From Albibacterium bauzanense (GTDB taxonomy: Bacteria; Bacteroidota; Bacteroidia; Sphingobacteriales; Sphingobacteriaceae): a DNA stretch of 64,000 nt. Positions 56,303-64,000 of the stretch are shown here, in pieces. A model generated the notes under the pieces. That model searched no databases, was not told the origin of the DNA, and worked only from the letters and a program-made list of their open reading frames with translations. The stretch is taken from contig NZ_SMGO01000002.1 in the NCBI RefSeq assembly GCF_004339765.1, positions 904,001 through 968,000 of the forward strand. The letters are read 5' to 3'. A program made the position numbers and the translations under genes. Numbering within the stretch: position 1 is the stretch's first letter; the number at the start of each line of letters is the position of its first letter.

Positions 56303-56482
56303 ATGGCAAAAATTAAAATTACACAAATTAAGAGCATCATTGATAGAAGTGAGCGTCAAAAAAGAACAATGCAGGCATTGGGTTTGAGAAGAATCAACCA
56401 CTCTGTTGAAGTTGAAGCTACGCCTTCTATTATTGGGATGGTTAGAAAAGTAAACCACTTAGTAGCTCTAGAGAGTTTATAA
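56303..56482 (+). CDS. rpmD: 50S ribosomal protein L30
   Basis: 59 residues, read directly from the sequence because it is very short. MAKIKITQIKSIIDR, then QKRTMQALGLRRINHSV and the tail GMVRKVNHLVALESL give a clear L30 (KxTQxKSxIxxxxxxxxTLxALGLRRxxxxV). Its place between rpsE and rplO is standard. Confidence 0.96.
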   Translation: MAKIKITQIKSIIDRSERQKRTMQALGLRRINHSVEVEATPSIIGMVRKVNHLVALESL

Positions 56483-56486
56483 TATT

Positions 56487-56561
56487 GTAGGGTTGTCTGA
56501 ATAAGGCTACCCTGCATTTTACGTTAATCTTTATGCCTGTACAGTGAAAGCGAAGGCATAA
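56487..56561 (+). promoter_or_regulatory. Tandem hairpins between rpmD and rplO
   Basis: First stem GTAGGGT / ACCCTGC (56487-56493 with 56509-56515, one G-T pair). Second stem TTATGCCT / AGGCATAA (56531-56538 with 56554-56561, 15-base loop). They fill most of the 97-base gap in the operon. Possible protein-binding leader or RNA-processing site; not matched to a known family. Confidence 0.4.
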
Positions 56562-56579
56562 ACAACAAAAGTTATTACA

Positions 56580-57026
56580 ATGGATTTAAGTAACTTAAGA
56601 CCTGCAGCAGGTTCTATTAAAGCTAAAAAACGTATTGGTCGTGGTACAGGTTCTGGTCGTGGTGGTACATCTACCCGCGGTCATAAAGGAGCTCAATCTC
56701 GTTCTGGTCACAGTACAAAGGTTGGTTTCGAAGGTGGACAAATGCCACTTCAGCGCCGTGTGCCTAAGTTCGGTTTCAAGAATATCAATCGTGTTGAATA
56801 CGCAAGTGTTAACTTAGATGTTATTCAAGCTTTAGCAGATAAATTTAGTCTGACTGCAGTTGATTTTGATATCTTGAAAGAACATGGTCTTGTTTCAAAG
56901 AATGACCTTGTTAAGATATTGGGTCGTGGAGAGGTAACCTCAAAATTAGAAATTAAAGCTCATGCTTTTTCTGCTTCGGCTCAGAAAGCTATTGAATCCG
57001 CTGGTGGATCGATCGTTAAACTTTAG
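56580..57026 (+). CDS. rplO: 50S ribosomal protein L15
   Basis: 148 residues. LSNLRPAAGSIKAKKRIGRGTGSGRGGTSTRGHKGAQSRSG is the glycine/arginine-rich L15 N-terminus, and GGQMPLQRRVPKFGF follows. Ends 3 bases before secY. Confidence 0.97.
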   Translation: MDLSNLRPAAGSIKAKKRIGRGTGSGRGGTSTRGHKGAQSRSGHSTKVGFEGGQMPLQRRVPKFGFKNINRVEYASVNLDVIQALADKFSLTAVDFDILKEHGLVSKNDLVKILGRGEVTSKLEIKAHAFSASAQKAIESAGGSIVKL

Positions 57027-57029
57027 TAA

Positions 57030-58364
57030 ATGAAGAAGCTGATCTCAACATTAACGAATATCTGGAAGATTGAAGATTTAAGGACGCGTATTTTAAATAC
57101 GCTTCTTTTTCTTTTAATTTATCGTATTGGTTCGCATATTGTATTGCCTGGTGTTAACCCTGCCGCTTTAGATCAAGAAGCGAAAGAAGGTTTACTAGGT
57201 TTGTTAAACATGTTTGCTGGAGGTTCTTTTTCACGTTCTGCAATTTTTGCATTGGGGGTTATGCCCTATATTTCAGCCTCAATTGTTATTCAATTATTAG
57301 GTATAGCTGTTCCATATTTCCAGAAATTACAGAAAGAAGGAGAGAGCGGAACTAAAAAAATGACGCAGATTACGCGTTATTTAACGTTGGTTATTACCCT
57401 GCTCCAATCAGTAGCTTATATTCGCTCGCAGATTAGCCCGGAAGCTATCATGATGGCTGAGCCATTATTTACAGTTCTTTCAACTATTATCCTTACATCA
57501 GGAACTATGTTCGTGATGTGGTTAGGTGAGAAAATTACAGATAAAGGTATTGGTAACGGTATCTCACTAATCATTATGGTTGGTATTATTGCTCAGTTGC
57601 CAGGTGGTTTGATCCAAGAGTGGGCTTCCAGAATGGGAGGCAATGGTGGTCCGATTCCATTTATTTTGGAAATGGTAGCTTTGTTTGCTGTTGTGGTATT
57701 TACCATTTTGATTGTACAAGGTGTTCGTAAAATACCTGTTCAATATGCGAAGAGAATAGTTGGTAATAAACAATATGGTGGTGTTCGTCAGTACATTCCT
57801 TTAAAAGTGAATACATCTGGTGTAATGCCTATCATCTTTGCTCAGGCAATTATGTTTGTTCCAATGACGATTCCTCAATTTTTCCCTAATCTTCAATCAA
57901 GCTTCATCACTTCATTGAGCGATTATACATCGGTTGCTTATAATGTTACGTTTGCATTCCTGATTATAGGATTTACGTTCTTTTATACAGCTATCATGGT
58001 TAATCCTCAGCAAATGGCTGATGATATGAAGAAGAATGGTGGTTTTATACCAGGCATTAAACCAGGTATTGCTACCAGTGGATACATTGACGGAGTGTTG
58101 TCGAAGATCACATTGCCCGGATCTGTATTTCTAGCGATCATCGCTATTTTTCCAGCGATTGCTACTTTGTTAGGTGTAAATAGTCAGTTCGCTCATTTCT
58201 ATGGCGGAACGTCATTACTTATCCTGGTAGGGGTTGTTTTGGATACACTTCAACAAATTGAAAGTCACTTATTGATGCGCCATTACGATGGTTTGATGAA
58301 AACGGGCCGTATGAAAGGACGTACTGCTGTGAGTAGCAGTAGTACTGCAAGTTCGCCTATATAG
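57030..58364 (+). CDS. secY: Preprotein translocase subunit SecY
   Basis: Channel protein of the Sec translocon, 444 residues, ten membrane helices. LPGVNPAAL and SIFALGVMPYISASIVIQLL (second-helix plug region) are diagnostic; GNKQYGGVRQYIPLKVNTSGVMPIIFAQ is the C5 cytosolic loop with the ribosome/SecA contacts. A Ser/Thr-rich tail (AVSSSSTASSPI) is an addition. 4 bases from map. Confidence 0.97.
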   Translation: MKKLISTLTNIWKIEDLRTRILNTLLFLLIYRIGSHIVLPGVNPAALDQEAKEGLLGLLNMFAGGSFSRSAIFALGVMPYISASIVIQLLGIAVPYFQKLQKEGESGTKKMTQITRYLTLVITLLQSVAYIRSQISPEAIMMAEPLFTVLSTIILTSGTMFVMWLGEKITDKGIGNGISLIIMVGIIAQLPGGLIQEWASRMGGNGGPIPFILEMVALFAVVVFTILIVQGVRKIPVQYAKRIVGNKQYGGVRQYIPLKVNTSGVMPIIFAQAIMFVPMTIPQFFPNLQSSFITSLSDYTSVAYNVTFAFLIIGFTFFYTAIMVNPQQMADDMKKNGGFIPGIKPGIATSGYIDGVLSKITLPGSVFLAIIAIFPAIATLLGVNSQFAHFYGGTSLLILVGVVLDTLQQIESHLLMRHYDGLMKTGRMKGRTAVSSSSTASSPI

Positions 58365-58368
58365 AATC

Positions 58369-59154
58369 ATGTCAAAGGTAATTTTTAAGACCAAAGAACA
58401 GATTGAACTAATTCGACAAAGTGGTGATTTATTATCAAGAACACTAGGCGAGTTAGCAAAAGAAATAAAGCCGGGTGTACGTACCATTGACTTGGATAAA
58501 TTGGCATTTGAATTTATTCAGGATCATGGAGGTACACCGGCATTTTTAAATTACAGCGGGTTTCCTTATTCATTATGTATTTCTATGAACGATCAGATTG
58601 TTCATGGTTTTCCAAGTGATTATGTTCTTAAGGAGGGTGACCTGATATCAGTAGACGGTGGAGTTACTTTGAATGGCTATATTAGCGATTCGGCCTATAC
58701 TTTTGCAGTAGGAGAAGTAAGTGAAGAGATTAAGACTTTACTGAATGTAACGAAAGAATCTTTGAGATTAGGAATTGAACAAGCTGTATCAGGAAGACGT
58801 GTTGGCGATATCTCTTTTGCAATACAAGATCATATTGATCAATATGGTTATGGTATTGTAAAAGAATTAGTAGGACATGGTGTTGGGGTAGAATTGCATG
58901 AAAAACCAGAGGTTCCTAATTATGGTCGCCGTGGTATGGGGCCAAAATTAGTGGAAGGTATGGTCATTGCAATTGAACCTATGATCAACTTAGGAAAATC
59001 AGGGGTGAAATTCTGGGATGACGGTTGGACAGTTAGTACCATTGATGGGAAAGTTTCTGCTCATTATGAGCATACAGTGGCTATTTCAAAAGGAAAACCT
59101 GATATTTTAACAAGTTTTTCTTATATCGAAGATATTTTAAATGAAAAGCATTGA
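58369..59154 (+). CDS. map: Methionine aminopeptidase, type I
   Basis: Removes N-terminal Met from new proteins. 261 residues. Metal ligands: D in SVDGGVTLNGYISDSAYTF (first D and second D), H in VGHGVGVELHEKPEVPNYG, E in AIEPMINLG and E in YEHTVAIS. Its stop codon overlaps the -33 TTG of the next promoter. In many bacteria adk lies between secY and map; here it is absent. Confidence 0.96.
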   Translation: MSKVIFKTKEQIELIRQSGDLLSRTLGELAKEIKPGVRTIDLDKLAFEFIQDHGGTPAFLNYSGFPYSLCISMNDQIVHGFPSDYVLKEGDLISVDGGVTLNGYISDSAYTFAVGEVSEEIKTLLNVTKESLRLGIEQAVSGRRVGDISFAIQDHIDQYGYGIVKELVGHGVGVELHEKPEVPNYGRRGMGPKLVEGMVIAIEPMINLGKSGVKFWDDGWTVSTIDGKVSAHYEHTVAISKGKPDILTSFSYIEDILNEKH

Positions 59155-59181
59155 TATTAAATTTATTTATTAGTATTTTTG
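59151..59181 (+). promoter_or_regulatory. Internal promoter before infA
   Basis: TTG (59151-59153), 20-base spacer, TATTTTTG (59174-59181), a full Bacteroidota-type match, 45 bases before the infA ATG. The TTG overlaps the map stop codon. It would give infA-rpmJ-rpsM-K-D-rpoA-rplQ separate expression. Confidence 0.65.
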
Positions 59182-59226
59182 CAACCCTGTTTGTATTACG
59201 TATTAACAGATAATAATCAGTATAAT

Positions 59227-59445
59227 ATGGCTAAACAAGCCTCGATTGAACAAGATGGAATTATTAGAGAAGCATTATCAAATGCTATGTTCCGTGTTGA
59301 GTTAGAAAATGGACATGAAATTGTTGCCCATATTTCTGGTAAGATGCGGATGCATTACATTAAGATTTTGCCGGGCGACCGTGTAAAGTTGGAAATGTCT
59401 CCTTATGATTTGACAAAAGGTAGGATAACCTATAGGTATAAATAA
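59227..59445 (+). CDS. infA: Translation initiation factor IF-1
   Basis: 72 residues from the ATG at 59227 ([24 protein letters not shown]); in-frame upstream codons lie over the promoter and are not family sequence. OB-fold S1-like domain with [19 protein letters not shown], ending [13 protein letters not shown]. Blocks the A site during initiation. Confidence 0.97.
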   Translation: MAKQASIEQDGIIREALSNAMFRVELENGHEIVAHISGKMRMHYIKILPGDRVKLEMSPYDLTKGRITYRYK

Positions 59446-59459
59446 AAAATCAAGTTAAG

Positions 59460-59576
59460 ATGAAAGTTAGAGCATCCATAAAAAAACGTAGCGCCGATTG
59501 CAAAATCATTCGTCGTAATGGTAAATTGTATGTAATCAATAAAAAGAACCCTAGATTCAAACAAAGACAGGGATAA
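59460..59576 (+). CDS. rpmJ: 50S ribosomal protein L36, zinc-free type
   Basis: 38 residues, read directly from the sequence. [10 protein letters not shown], then [18 protein letters not shown] and PRFKQRQG. The zinc site (three Cys and one His) is lost: only C14 remains, with S11, N27 and F33 at the other ligand positions, so this is the zinc-independent form. Between infA and rpsM as usual. Confidence 0.96.
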   Translation: MKVRASIKKRSADCKIIRRNGKLYVINKKNPRFKQRQG

Positions 59577-59593
59577 CAATATTAAATTAATAT

Positions 59594-59971
59594 ATGGCAA
59601 GGATAGCAGGTATAGATTTACCGAAAAACAAAAGAGGAGAAATCGGACTAACTTACATTTATGGTATTGGTCGTTCAACAGCACAACGTATTTTGAACGA
59701 AGCTGGTATTAGCTATGATGTGAAAGTTGAAGAATGGACCGATGATCAGTTAGCGACTATACGTACGCTTATTAATGATGAGATCAAAGTTGAAGGAGCT
59801 CTACGTTCTGAAGTTCAATTGAACATAAAACGTTTAATGGATATCGGATGTTACCGCGGTCTTCGTCATCGTAAAGGTTTGCCAGTTCGTGGACAACGTA
59901 CTAAGAATAACTCACGTACACGTAAAGGAAAACGTAAGACTGTTGCAAACAAGAAAAAAGCTACTAAATAA
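59594..59971 (+). CDS. rpsM: 30S ribosomal protein S13
   Basis: 125 residues. [26 protein letters not shown] and [26 protein letters not shown] are S13 signatures; lysine-rich C-terminus. Confidence 0.97.
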   Translation: MARIAGIDLPKNKRGEIGLTYIYGIGRSTAQRILNEAGISYDVKVEEWTDDQLATIRTLINDEIKVEGALRSEVQLNIKRLMDIGCYRGLRHRKGLPVRGQRTKNNSRTRKGKRKTVANKKKATK

Positions 59972-59987
59972 TAATTGACAAGATATA

Positions 59988-60377
59988 ATGGCTAAGAGTA
60001 AAAAAGTAACCAAAAAGCGTCTTGTAACAATTGAGCCTGTTGGTCAGGCACATATAAGCGCTACATTTAATAATATCATTGTTACTTTAACTAACAATCA
60101 AGGTCAACCTATTTCCTGGTCATCATCAGGTAAAATGGGTTTTAGAGGTTCTAAAAAGAACACACCTTATGCAGCTGGACAAGCAGCAGCAGATTGTGGT
60201 AAAGTTGCGTATGATTTAGGTTTACGTAAAGTTGAAGTATTTGTAAAAGGTCCAGGTTCAGGTCGTGAATCTGCAATCCGTACTTTACAAATTGCAGGGA
60301 TTGAAGTAACGTCTATTCGTGACATTACACCGCTTCCGCACAACGGATGTCGTCCTCCTAAAAGAAGAAGAGTTTAA
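59988..60377 (+). CDS. rpsK: 30S ribosomal protein S11
   Basis: 129 residues. [46 protein letters not shown] and [18 protein letters not shown] are diagnostic. Normal length. Confidence 0.98.
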   Translation: MAKSKKVTKKRLVTIEPVGQAHISATFNNIIVTLTNNQGQPISWSSSGKMGFRGSKKNTPYAAGQAAADCGKVAYDLGLRKVEVFVKGPGSGRESAIRTLQIAGIEVTSIRDITPLPHNGCRPPKRRRV

Positions 60378-60402
60378 TTAAATTATTTTAAAGCTAAGAT
60401 TC

Positions 60403-60419
60403 TCTCGCTTAAGGCGGGA
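60403..60419 (+). promoter_or_regulatory. Small hairpin in the rpsK-rpsD gap
   Basis: TCTCGC / GCGGGA stem (60403-60408 with 60414-60419, one G-T pair, 5-base loop), 21 bases before rpsD. S4 is an autoregulator in other bacteria; whether it binds here is unknown. Confidence 0.3.
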
Positions 60420-60440
60420 AGATACTTTAAAAACAACAAC

Positions 60441-61049
60441 ATGGCTAGATACATCGGACCAAAGTCCAAAATTGCACGTCGTTTCAGAGAACCTATTTTC
60501 GGTCCTGATAAGGTTTTAGATCGTAAGAATTACCCACCAGGGCAACACGGTAACGCCAGACGTCGCGGTAAACAATCTGAGTACGCAACTCAGTTGTTAG
60601 AAAAACAAAAAGCAAAATATACTTACGGTGTATTGGAGCGTCAGTTTGCAAACTTATTTACTAAAGCTGCTTCGAAAGAAGGAATTACAGGTGAAGAGTT
60701 GCTTAAATTATTGGAAGCTCGTTTAGATAATACAGTTTACCGTTTAGGGATTGCTCCTACACGCTCGGCTGCTCGCCAATTAGTTGGTCATAAGCACGTA
60801 ACAGTGAATGGTGAAGTGGTGAATATTCCATCTTATAGCCTTCGTCCTGGAGATGTTGTTGCTGTTAGAGAGCGTTCAAAATCACTTGAGGCTATCACGA
60901 ACTCTGTTGCTGGTAAGCAGATTAATAAGTTTTCATGGTTAGAGTGGGAGTCAAAAGAACTTAGTGGTAAGTTTTTAAATCTCCCTAGCCGTGATGAGAT
61001 TCCTGAGAATATCAAGGAAAACTTAATCGTCGAGTTATACTCTAAATAA
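60441..61049 (+). CDS. rpsD: 30S ribosomal protein S4
   Basis: 202 residues. [20 protein letters not shown] at the N-terminus lacks the CxxC zinc pair found in some S4 forms. The S4 RNA-binding domain has [31 protein letters not shown]. Primary 16S rRNA binder. Confidence 0.97.
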   Translation: MARYIGPKSKIARRFREPIFGPDKVLDRKNYPPGQHGNARRRGKQSEYATQLLEKQKAKYTYGVLERQFANLFTKAASKEGITGEELLKLLEARLDNTVYRLGIAPTRSAARQLVGHKHVTVNGEVVNIPSYSLRPGDVVAVRERSKSLEAITNSVAGKQINKFSWLEWESKELSGKFLNLPSRDEIPENIKENLIVELYSK

Positions 61050-61062
61050 TCTTTTTAGCGAG

Positions 61063-61093
61063 AAAAGCATATACTTAATGTATCATGCTTTTT
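61063..61093 (+). terminator. Attenuator-like hairpin between rpsD and rpoA
   Basis: AAAAGCATATAC (61063-61074, loop about 5 bases) pairs with GTAT(C)ATGCTTTT and a T5 run (61080-61093; one bulged C), then CGTTTGAT. It resembles an intrinsic terminator but precedes rpoA in the same operon, so it may tune the ratio of S4 to RNA polymerase alpha. Confidence 0.5.
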
Positions 61094-61133
61094 CGTTTGA
61101 TATAATCATTTCAACAACATTAAATAGAAATAA

Positions 61134-62126
61134 ATGGCAATCTTAGCATTTCAAAAACCGGATAAAGTTATCATGCAGAAATCGACTGATTTTGATGGTC
61201 AATTTGAATTTCGTCCGTTAGAACCAGGATTTGGTATAACCATAGGCAATGCTTTACGTCGTATTTTGCTTTCTTCACTAGAAGGATATGCAATTACTGC
61301 AACACGGTTTTCCGGAGTTTCCCACGAGTTTTCTACCATTAAAGGTGTTGTAGAGGATGTAACGGAAATTATTCTTAATTTGAAACAAGTACGTTTCAAA
61401 AAGACTGGTGAACTAGGTGACACAGAGAAGATTTTCATTGTGATTAATGGACAAGAACAATTTAAAGCAGGTGATATTACTAAATTCTCATCTAACTTTA
61501 CAGTTCTTAATCCGGATCTAGTGATCTGTAATCTTGATAATAATATTCCTTTAGAAGTTGAAATAACAGTGAGTAAAGGAAGAGGATATGTTAATGCTGA
61601 AGAGAACAAAGTTGCAGATTCTGCACTTGGAGTAATCGCCATTGATTCAATCTTTACACCAATAATTAATGTAAAATATACTATTGAGAATTTCCGGGTT
61701 GAGCAAAAAACTGACTACGAGAAATTGCTTTTGGATATTTCTACTGATGGGTCTATTCATCCTGAAGATGCATTAAAAGAGGCAGCTAAGATTTTGATTC
61801 ATCACTTTATGCTTTTCTCTGATGAAAACATCTTATTGGAATCTCAAGCTAAGGAAGAAACTAAAGAAGTAGACGAAGAGATTTTACATATGCGTAAAGT
61901 TTTAAAAACAGAATTGGTAGATCTAGATCTTTCAGTTCGCGCATTGAACTGTCTTAAAGCTGCTGATATACGTACATTAGCTGAATTGATTTCTTACGAC
62001 GTTGCTGATATGTTAAAGTTCAGAAACTTCGGTAAAAAGTCATTAACTGAAATTCAAGAATTAGTAAAATCAAAAGGATTGTCTTTCGGGATGAATCTGA
62101 ATAAATTTAAATTAGACGAAGACTAG
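61134..62126 (+). CDS. rpoA: RNA polymerase alpha subunit
   Basis: 330 residues, normal length. N-terminal assembly domain ([32 protein letters not shown]) and C-terminal helix-hairpin-helix domain ([39 protein letters not shown]) for DNA and activator contact. Confidence 0.98.
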   Translation: MAILAFQKPDKVIMQKSTDFDGQFEFRPLEPGFGITIGNALRRILLSSLEGYAITATRFSGVSHEFSTIKGVVEDVTEIILNLKQVRFKKTGELGDTEKIFIVINGQEQFKAGDITKFSSNFTVLNPDLVICNLDNNIPLEVEITVSKGRGYVNAEENKVADSALGVIAIDSIFTPIINVKYTIENFRVEQKTDYEKLLLDISTDGSIHPEDALKEAAKILIHHFMLFSDENILLESQAKEETKEVDEEILHMRKVLKTELVDLDLSVRALNCLKAADIRTLAELISYDVADMLKFRNFGKKSLTEIQELVKSKGLSFGMNLNKFKLDED

Positions 62127-62204
62127 ATCTTCAATTAATAAGCGACCTGCTGCATAATTCCCTCCTAAAATTAGTCGAGACGGTATGCACAAATTATAAT
62201 AAAA

Positions 62205-62756
62205 ATGAGACACGGAAAAAAATTTAATCACTTAGGCCGCACCAACAGCCACCGCCAGGCAATGTTGTCAAACATGGCTACTTCGCTTTTAAAACATAAG
62301 CGTATTACCACAACTTTAGCAAAAGCAAAAGCTTTGCGTCAATATGTTGAGCCTCTTATTACTAAATCAAAGACAGACTCAACTCATTCTCGTCGTACTG
62401 TTTTTTCTTACTTGAAAGATAAAGACGCTATTACTATCTTGTTCCGCGAGATATCTGAAAAAGTTGCTAACAGACCAGGAGGTTATACTCGTATTATAAA
62501 ATTAGCTAATCGTTTGGGAGATAACTCTGAAATGGCAATTATTGAGCTTGTTGATTACAACGAGGTTTACAATAAAGGAGAGGCTAAAGTTGAGAAGAAA
62601 ACTACACGTCGCCGTGCTTCTTCTAAGAAAAAAGCAGATGCACCTGAAAAGGCAGAAGCTATTGAAGAAGCTACAATTGTAGAAGCTGCTTCGACAGAAA
62701 ATGTAGAAGAAGTTGAAAAAGCAGATGATGCAGAACCAACTGAAGATAAAAAATAA
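62205..62756 (+). CDS. rplQ: 50S ribosomal protein L17 with acidic tail
   Basis: 183 residues; the L17 core is residues 1 to about 118 ([21 protein letters not shown]). The rest is a charged Lys/Ala/Glu-rich tail ([27 protein letters not shown]...), low-complexity and probably disordered, as seen in several Bacteroidota L17. Last gene of the operon. Confidence 0.96.
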   Translation: MRHGKKFNHLGRTNSHRQAMLSNMATSLLKHKRITTTLAKAKALRQYVEPLITKSKTDSTHSRRTVFSYLKDKDAITILFREISEKVANRPGGYTRIIKLANRLGDNSEMAIIELVDYNEVYNKGEAKVEKKTTRRRASSKKKADAPEKAEAIEEATIVEAASTENVEEVEKADDAEPTEDKK

Positions 62757-62781
62757 GATTAAACAATACGTTTAATTCAAC

Positions 62782-62824
62782 AAAGAAAACACCCAAATCT
62801 TATAGGTTTGGGTGTTTTCTTTTT
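62782..62824 (+). terminator. Terminator of the ribosomal protein operon
   Basis: Strong 16-bp stem (62782-62797 with 62807-62822; AAAGAAAACACCCAAA arm) plus two inner pairs, ending in TTTTCTTTTT. It lies 25 bases after the rplQ stop. Confidence 0.93.
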
Positions 62825-62837
62825 GGTCAATTTTTCT

Positions 62838-62888
62838 TGACAACTTTCAATTATTATGGCAAAATTGTGACATCGTGCCATTTTGACA
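62838..62888. promoter_or_regulatory. Cluster of TGNCA repeats upstream of dnaK
   Basis: Five TGNCA pentamers: 62838 (TGACA), 62857 (TGGCA), 62868 (TGACA), 62876 (TGCCA), 62884 (TGACA). The last three are at exact 8-base steps (TGACAtcgTGCCAtttTGACA). TGNCA is its own reverse complement pattern, so this is a symmetric site array about 118-168 bases before dnaK. No CIRCE element is present. A heat-shock operator is inferred. Confidence 0.55.
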
Positions 62889-63006
62889 CCAGTAGAGATT
62901 AAAACATGTGTTTTTATAAGTAATATGGATCAAAGTTGTTGCTTGGTATAAGGTTTGATAAGCTATTAATGTTATTCTTATTAAATAAATTGAAAAAATA
63001 AAACAT

Positions 63007-64000
63007 ATGTCAAAAATTATTGGAATCGACTTAGGGACTACAAATTCCTGTGTTGCAGTAATGGAAGGGAACGAGCCTGTTGTAATTTCTAACAATGAAG
63101 GTAAAAGAACAACACCATCTATTGTTGCATTTGTAGAAAATGGTGAACGAAAAGTTGGAGATCCTGCTAAGCGTCAAGCTATTACAAATCCAACTAAAAC
63201 TATTTCATCTATTAAGCGTTTTATCGGACAAACTTTTAATGAGGTTACATCTGAAATAAAACGTGTTCCTTATACAGTTGTTAAAGGTGATAACAATACA
63301 CCTCGTATTGTTATTGATGACAGGAAATATACTCCTCAGGAGATATCTGCAATGACTTTGCAGAAAATGAAAAAGACTGCCGAAGATTTCTTAGGTCAGG
63401 AAGTAACTGAAGCCGTTATTACGGTTCCGGCTTATTTTAATGATGCACAACGTCAGGCAACAAAAGAGGCTGGAGAAATTGCAGGATTGGTTGTTAAGCG
63501 TATTATTAATGAACCTACTGCTGCTGCTCTGGCTTATGGCTTAGATAAAGCTCATAAGGATATGAAGATTGCAGTATTTGACTGCGGTGGCGGTACGCAT
63601 GACGTTTCAATCCTTGATTTGGGTGATGGTGTATTTGAAGTAAAATCTACGGATGGTGATGTACACTTAGGTGGAGATGACTTTGACCAGGTAATCATTG
63701 ATTGGTTGGTAGAAGAATTTAAAACCGAGAACAACGGCTTTGATTTAACAAAGGACGCTATGGCTTTACAGCGTTTGAAAGAAGCTTCTGAAAAAGCAAA
63801 AGTTGAATTGTCAAGTGCTACTGCAACTGAGATTAATTTGCCTTATATCACTGCAGATCAAACCGGACCTAAGCACTTGGTTCGTAATCTTTCTCGTGCT
63901 AAATTCGAGCAATTAGCAGATAGTTTAATTAAACGTACTATTGATCCTTGTCGTTCTGCATTGAAGAATGCCGGATATGATAAGTCTGATATTGACGAAA
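63007..64000 (+). CDS. dnaK: Molecular chaperone DnaK (Hsp70), N-terminal part (runs off window)
   Basis: 331 codons visible, no stop before the window ends. [21 protein letters not shown] at the start and the actin-fold ATPase motifs: [52 protein letters not shown], and [18 protein letters not shown] (usual DLGGGTFD, here C and H replace L and F, seen in Sphingobacteriia as I recall). The substrate-binding domain lies beyond the window. Confidence 0.97.
   Translation, partial: MSKIIGIDLGTTNSCVAVMEGNEPVVISNNEGKRTTPSIVAFVENGERKVGDPAKRQAITNPTKTISSIKRFIGQTFNEVTSEIKRVPYTVVKGDNNTPRIVIDDRKYTPQEISAMTLQKMKKTAEDFLGQEVTEAVITVPAYFNDAQRQATKEAGEIAGLVVKRIINEPTAAALAYGLDKAHKDMKIAVFDCGGGTHDVSILDLGDGVFEVKSTDGDVHLGGDDFDQVIIDWLVEEFKTENNGFDLTKDAMALQRLKEASEKAKVELSSATATEINLPYITADQTGPKHLVRNLSRAKFEQLADSLIKRTIDPCRSALKNAGYDKSDIDE

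Noticed and set aside
61199-61642. 147-codon minus-strand frame within rpoA
   Set aside because: Antisense of a highly conserved essential gene; no independent support.
62757-63006. CIRCE (HrcA) element before dnaK
   Set aside because: Searched for TTAGCACTC-N9-GAGTGCTAA and found nothing close; the TGNCA array is different.

Overview
The window is a 64 kb stretch of an AT-rich bacterial chromosome, packed with housekeeping genes. It most likely comes from a member of the Bacteroidota, and within it probably the Sphingobacteriia (Pedobacter/Solitalea-like). This placement is inference, drawn from repeated Bacteroidota-type promoters (TAnnTTTG, sometimes with an upstream TTG about 20 bases away), few strong Shine-Dalgarno sites, a DnaK with a DCGGGTHD phosphate loop, an F-ATPase operon without atpD/atpC, zinc-free S14 and L36, and a fused hemC-hemD. 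I see no rRNA, tRNA, CRISPR array, insertion sequence or prophage.

Layout. 1-4834: tetrapyrrole genes hemA (cut by the window start), hemCD fusion, hemB, hemL, closed by a strong bidirectional terminator against a class A penicillin-binding protein (4908-7145, minus). 7355-13075: F-type ATP synthase operon (atpZ- and atpI-like genes, atpB, E, F, H, A, G) with a terminator-like hairpin between atpE and atpF. 13134-14852: three small membrane, exported and outer-membrane genes of unknown role. 14849-17810 (minus): rsmI, a PH/SHOCT protein and lnt. 17871-19142: serS. 19225-21960 (minus): aconitase. 22114-26589 (minus): ileS, a DksA-like protein lacking its zinc cysteines, and lspA. 26737-28064: a small membrane protein, a DgkA-family kinase and recO.

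28069-37298 (minus) is the least routine part. It holds two compact cassettes. The first is an N-formylglutamate amidohydrolase-like enzyme, a QEGLA-motif (DUF1704/MATCAP-like) metallopeptidase and a GshB-like ATP-grasp ligase, with a perfect 18-bp palindrome 6 bases before the first start codon. The second is a Y-family polymerase, a second, short DnaE-type polymerase and a DEDDh-exonuclease/GIY-YIG fusion, which looks like a variant translesion-mutagenesis cassette. The amidohydrolase/QEGLA/ligase set is my best candidate for an uncharacterised system.

37429-38895 (minus): glycyl-tRNA synthetase. 39220-44937: complete seven-gene Mrp cation/proton antiporter operon (mrpA-G). 44953-47777: a glycerophosphodiesterase lipoprotein, dnaN and a DedA protein. 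47922-62756: the fused S10-spc-alpha ribosomal protein operon from rplC to rplQ, with secY, map, infA and rpoA. rpsJ is missing from the front, and a good promoter lies just before rplC. After a strong terminator, dnaK starts at 63007 and runs off the window. Its upstream region carries five TGNCA pentamers, three of them at exact 8-base spacing.
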